From: Acetobacteraceae bacterium
Lineage (GTDB): Bacteria; Pseudomonadota; Alphaproteobacteria; Acetobacterales; Acetobacteraceae
Direction: 5' to 3'
Length of the DNA: 6,535 nucleotides
Assembly: GCA_027340195.1 (NCBI GenBank)
Contig: DAHWNE010000070.1
Coordinates: forward strand, 1 to 6,535
The translations under genes and the position numbers were made by a program. The notes beneath the pieces are model-generated. The model did not search any database, was not told where the DNA came from, and saw only the letters and a list, made by a program, of their open reading frames with translations. Positions 6,433 to 6,535 of this stretch are shown piece by piece. How positions within the stretch are numbered: position 1 is the first letter of the stretch; each line of letters starts with the position of its first letter.

Positions 6433-6535
6433 CTACCCCGCGATCGCCGCCCGCACCGCGTCCAGCGCCGCGTCCGCCCGGCTCGCGTCCGGCCCGCCGG
6501 CCTGGGCGAGGTCGGGCCGTCCGCCGCCCCCCTTG
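6433..6535 (-). CDS. alaS: Alanyl-tRNA synthetase, C-terminal end (partial)
   Basis: The last 34 codons of a gene entering from the right edge, ending at TAG (complement of 6433-6435). The residues read [14 protein letters not shown], then [19 protein letters not shown]. The GG(K)GGGRPDxAQxGG signature is the hallmark of the AlaS C-terminal DHHA1 domain and the ending matches the short helical tail of bacterial AlaS. The enzyme charges tRNA-Ala. It converges with aceA and shares the hairpin between them; no functional link to the glyoxylate shunt is implied. Confidence 0.93.
   Translation of the reverse strand, partial: KGGGGRPDLAQAGGPDASRADAALDAVRAAIAG

Overview
The window is GC-rich DNA with strong third-position G/C bias, short intergenic gaps and Shine-Dalgarno sequences of the GGAGG type. 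Protein resemblances (an NsrR with three spaced cysteines, an ErpA/IscA-type carrier, an ScfR/RamB-type regulator, isocitrate lyase, AlaS) suit an aerobic or facultative alphaproteobacterium, perhaps of the Rhodospirillales/Acetobacteraceae type. That placement is inferred from composition and protein style, not from a marker gene.

Layout from left to right: (1) the last codons of a probable AraC-type regulator (1-73, +); (2) nsrR, a nitric-oxide-sensing Rrf2 repressor (78-497, -); (3) a 92-bp divergent control region carrying a candidate NsrR operator; (4) the di-iron Fe-S repair protein RIC/YtfE/ScdA (590-1264, +); (5) a 96-bp leader that can fold over the next gene's ribosome binding site; (6) a two-transmembrane methyl-accepting chemotaxis protein (1361-3055, +); (7) an A-type Fe-S carrier (3100-3456, +); (8) an ScfR/RamB-type regulator (3485-4882, -); (9) a 143-bp divergent control region with several repeats; (10) aceA, isocitrate lyase (5026-6393, +); (11) a short convergent gap with a perfect hairpin; (12) the C-terminal end of alaS (6433-6535, -).

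There are two functional themes. The left half concerns nitrosative stress and Fe-S clusters: NsrR senses NO through its own cluster and probably represses itself and ric. RIC repairs damaged clusters and the A-type carrier delivers new ones. A chemoreceptor sits between these two Fe-S genes. The right half is a two-carbon assimilation switch: a regulator of the family that controls acetate and propionate metabolism is divergent from the gene for the first glyoxylate-shunt enzyme, the same pairing logic as RamB and icl in actinobacteria.

No rRNA, tRNA, CRISPR array, insertion sequence or prophage gene is visible. I do not see a wholly new system. The most interesting signals are the RBS-sequestering leader hairpin of the chemoreceptor, the placement of that receptor, and the repeat architecture between the regulator and aceA.
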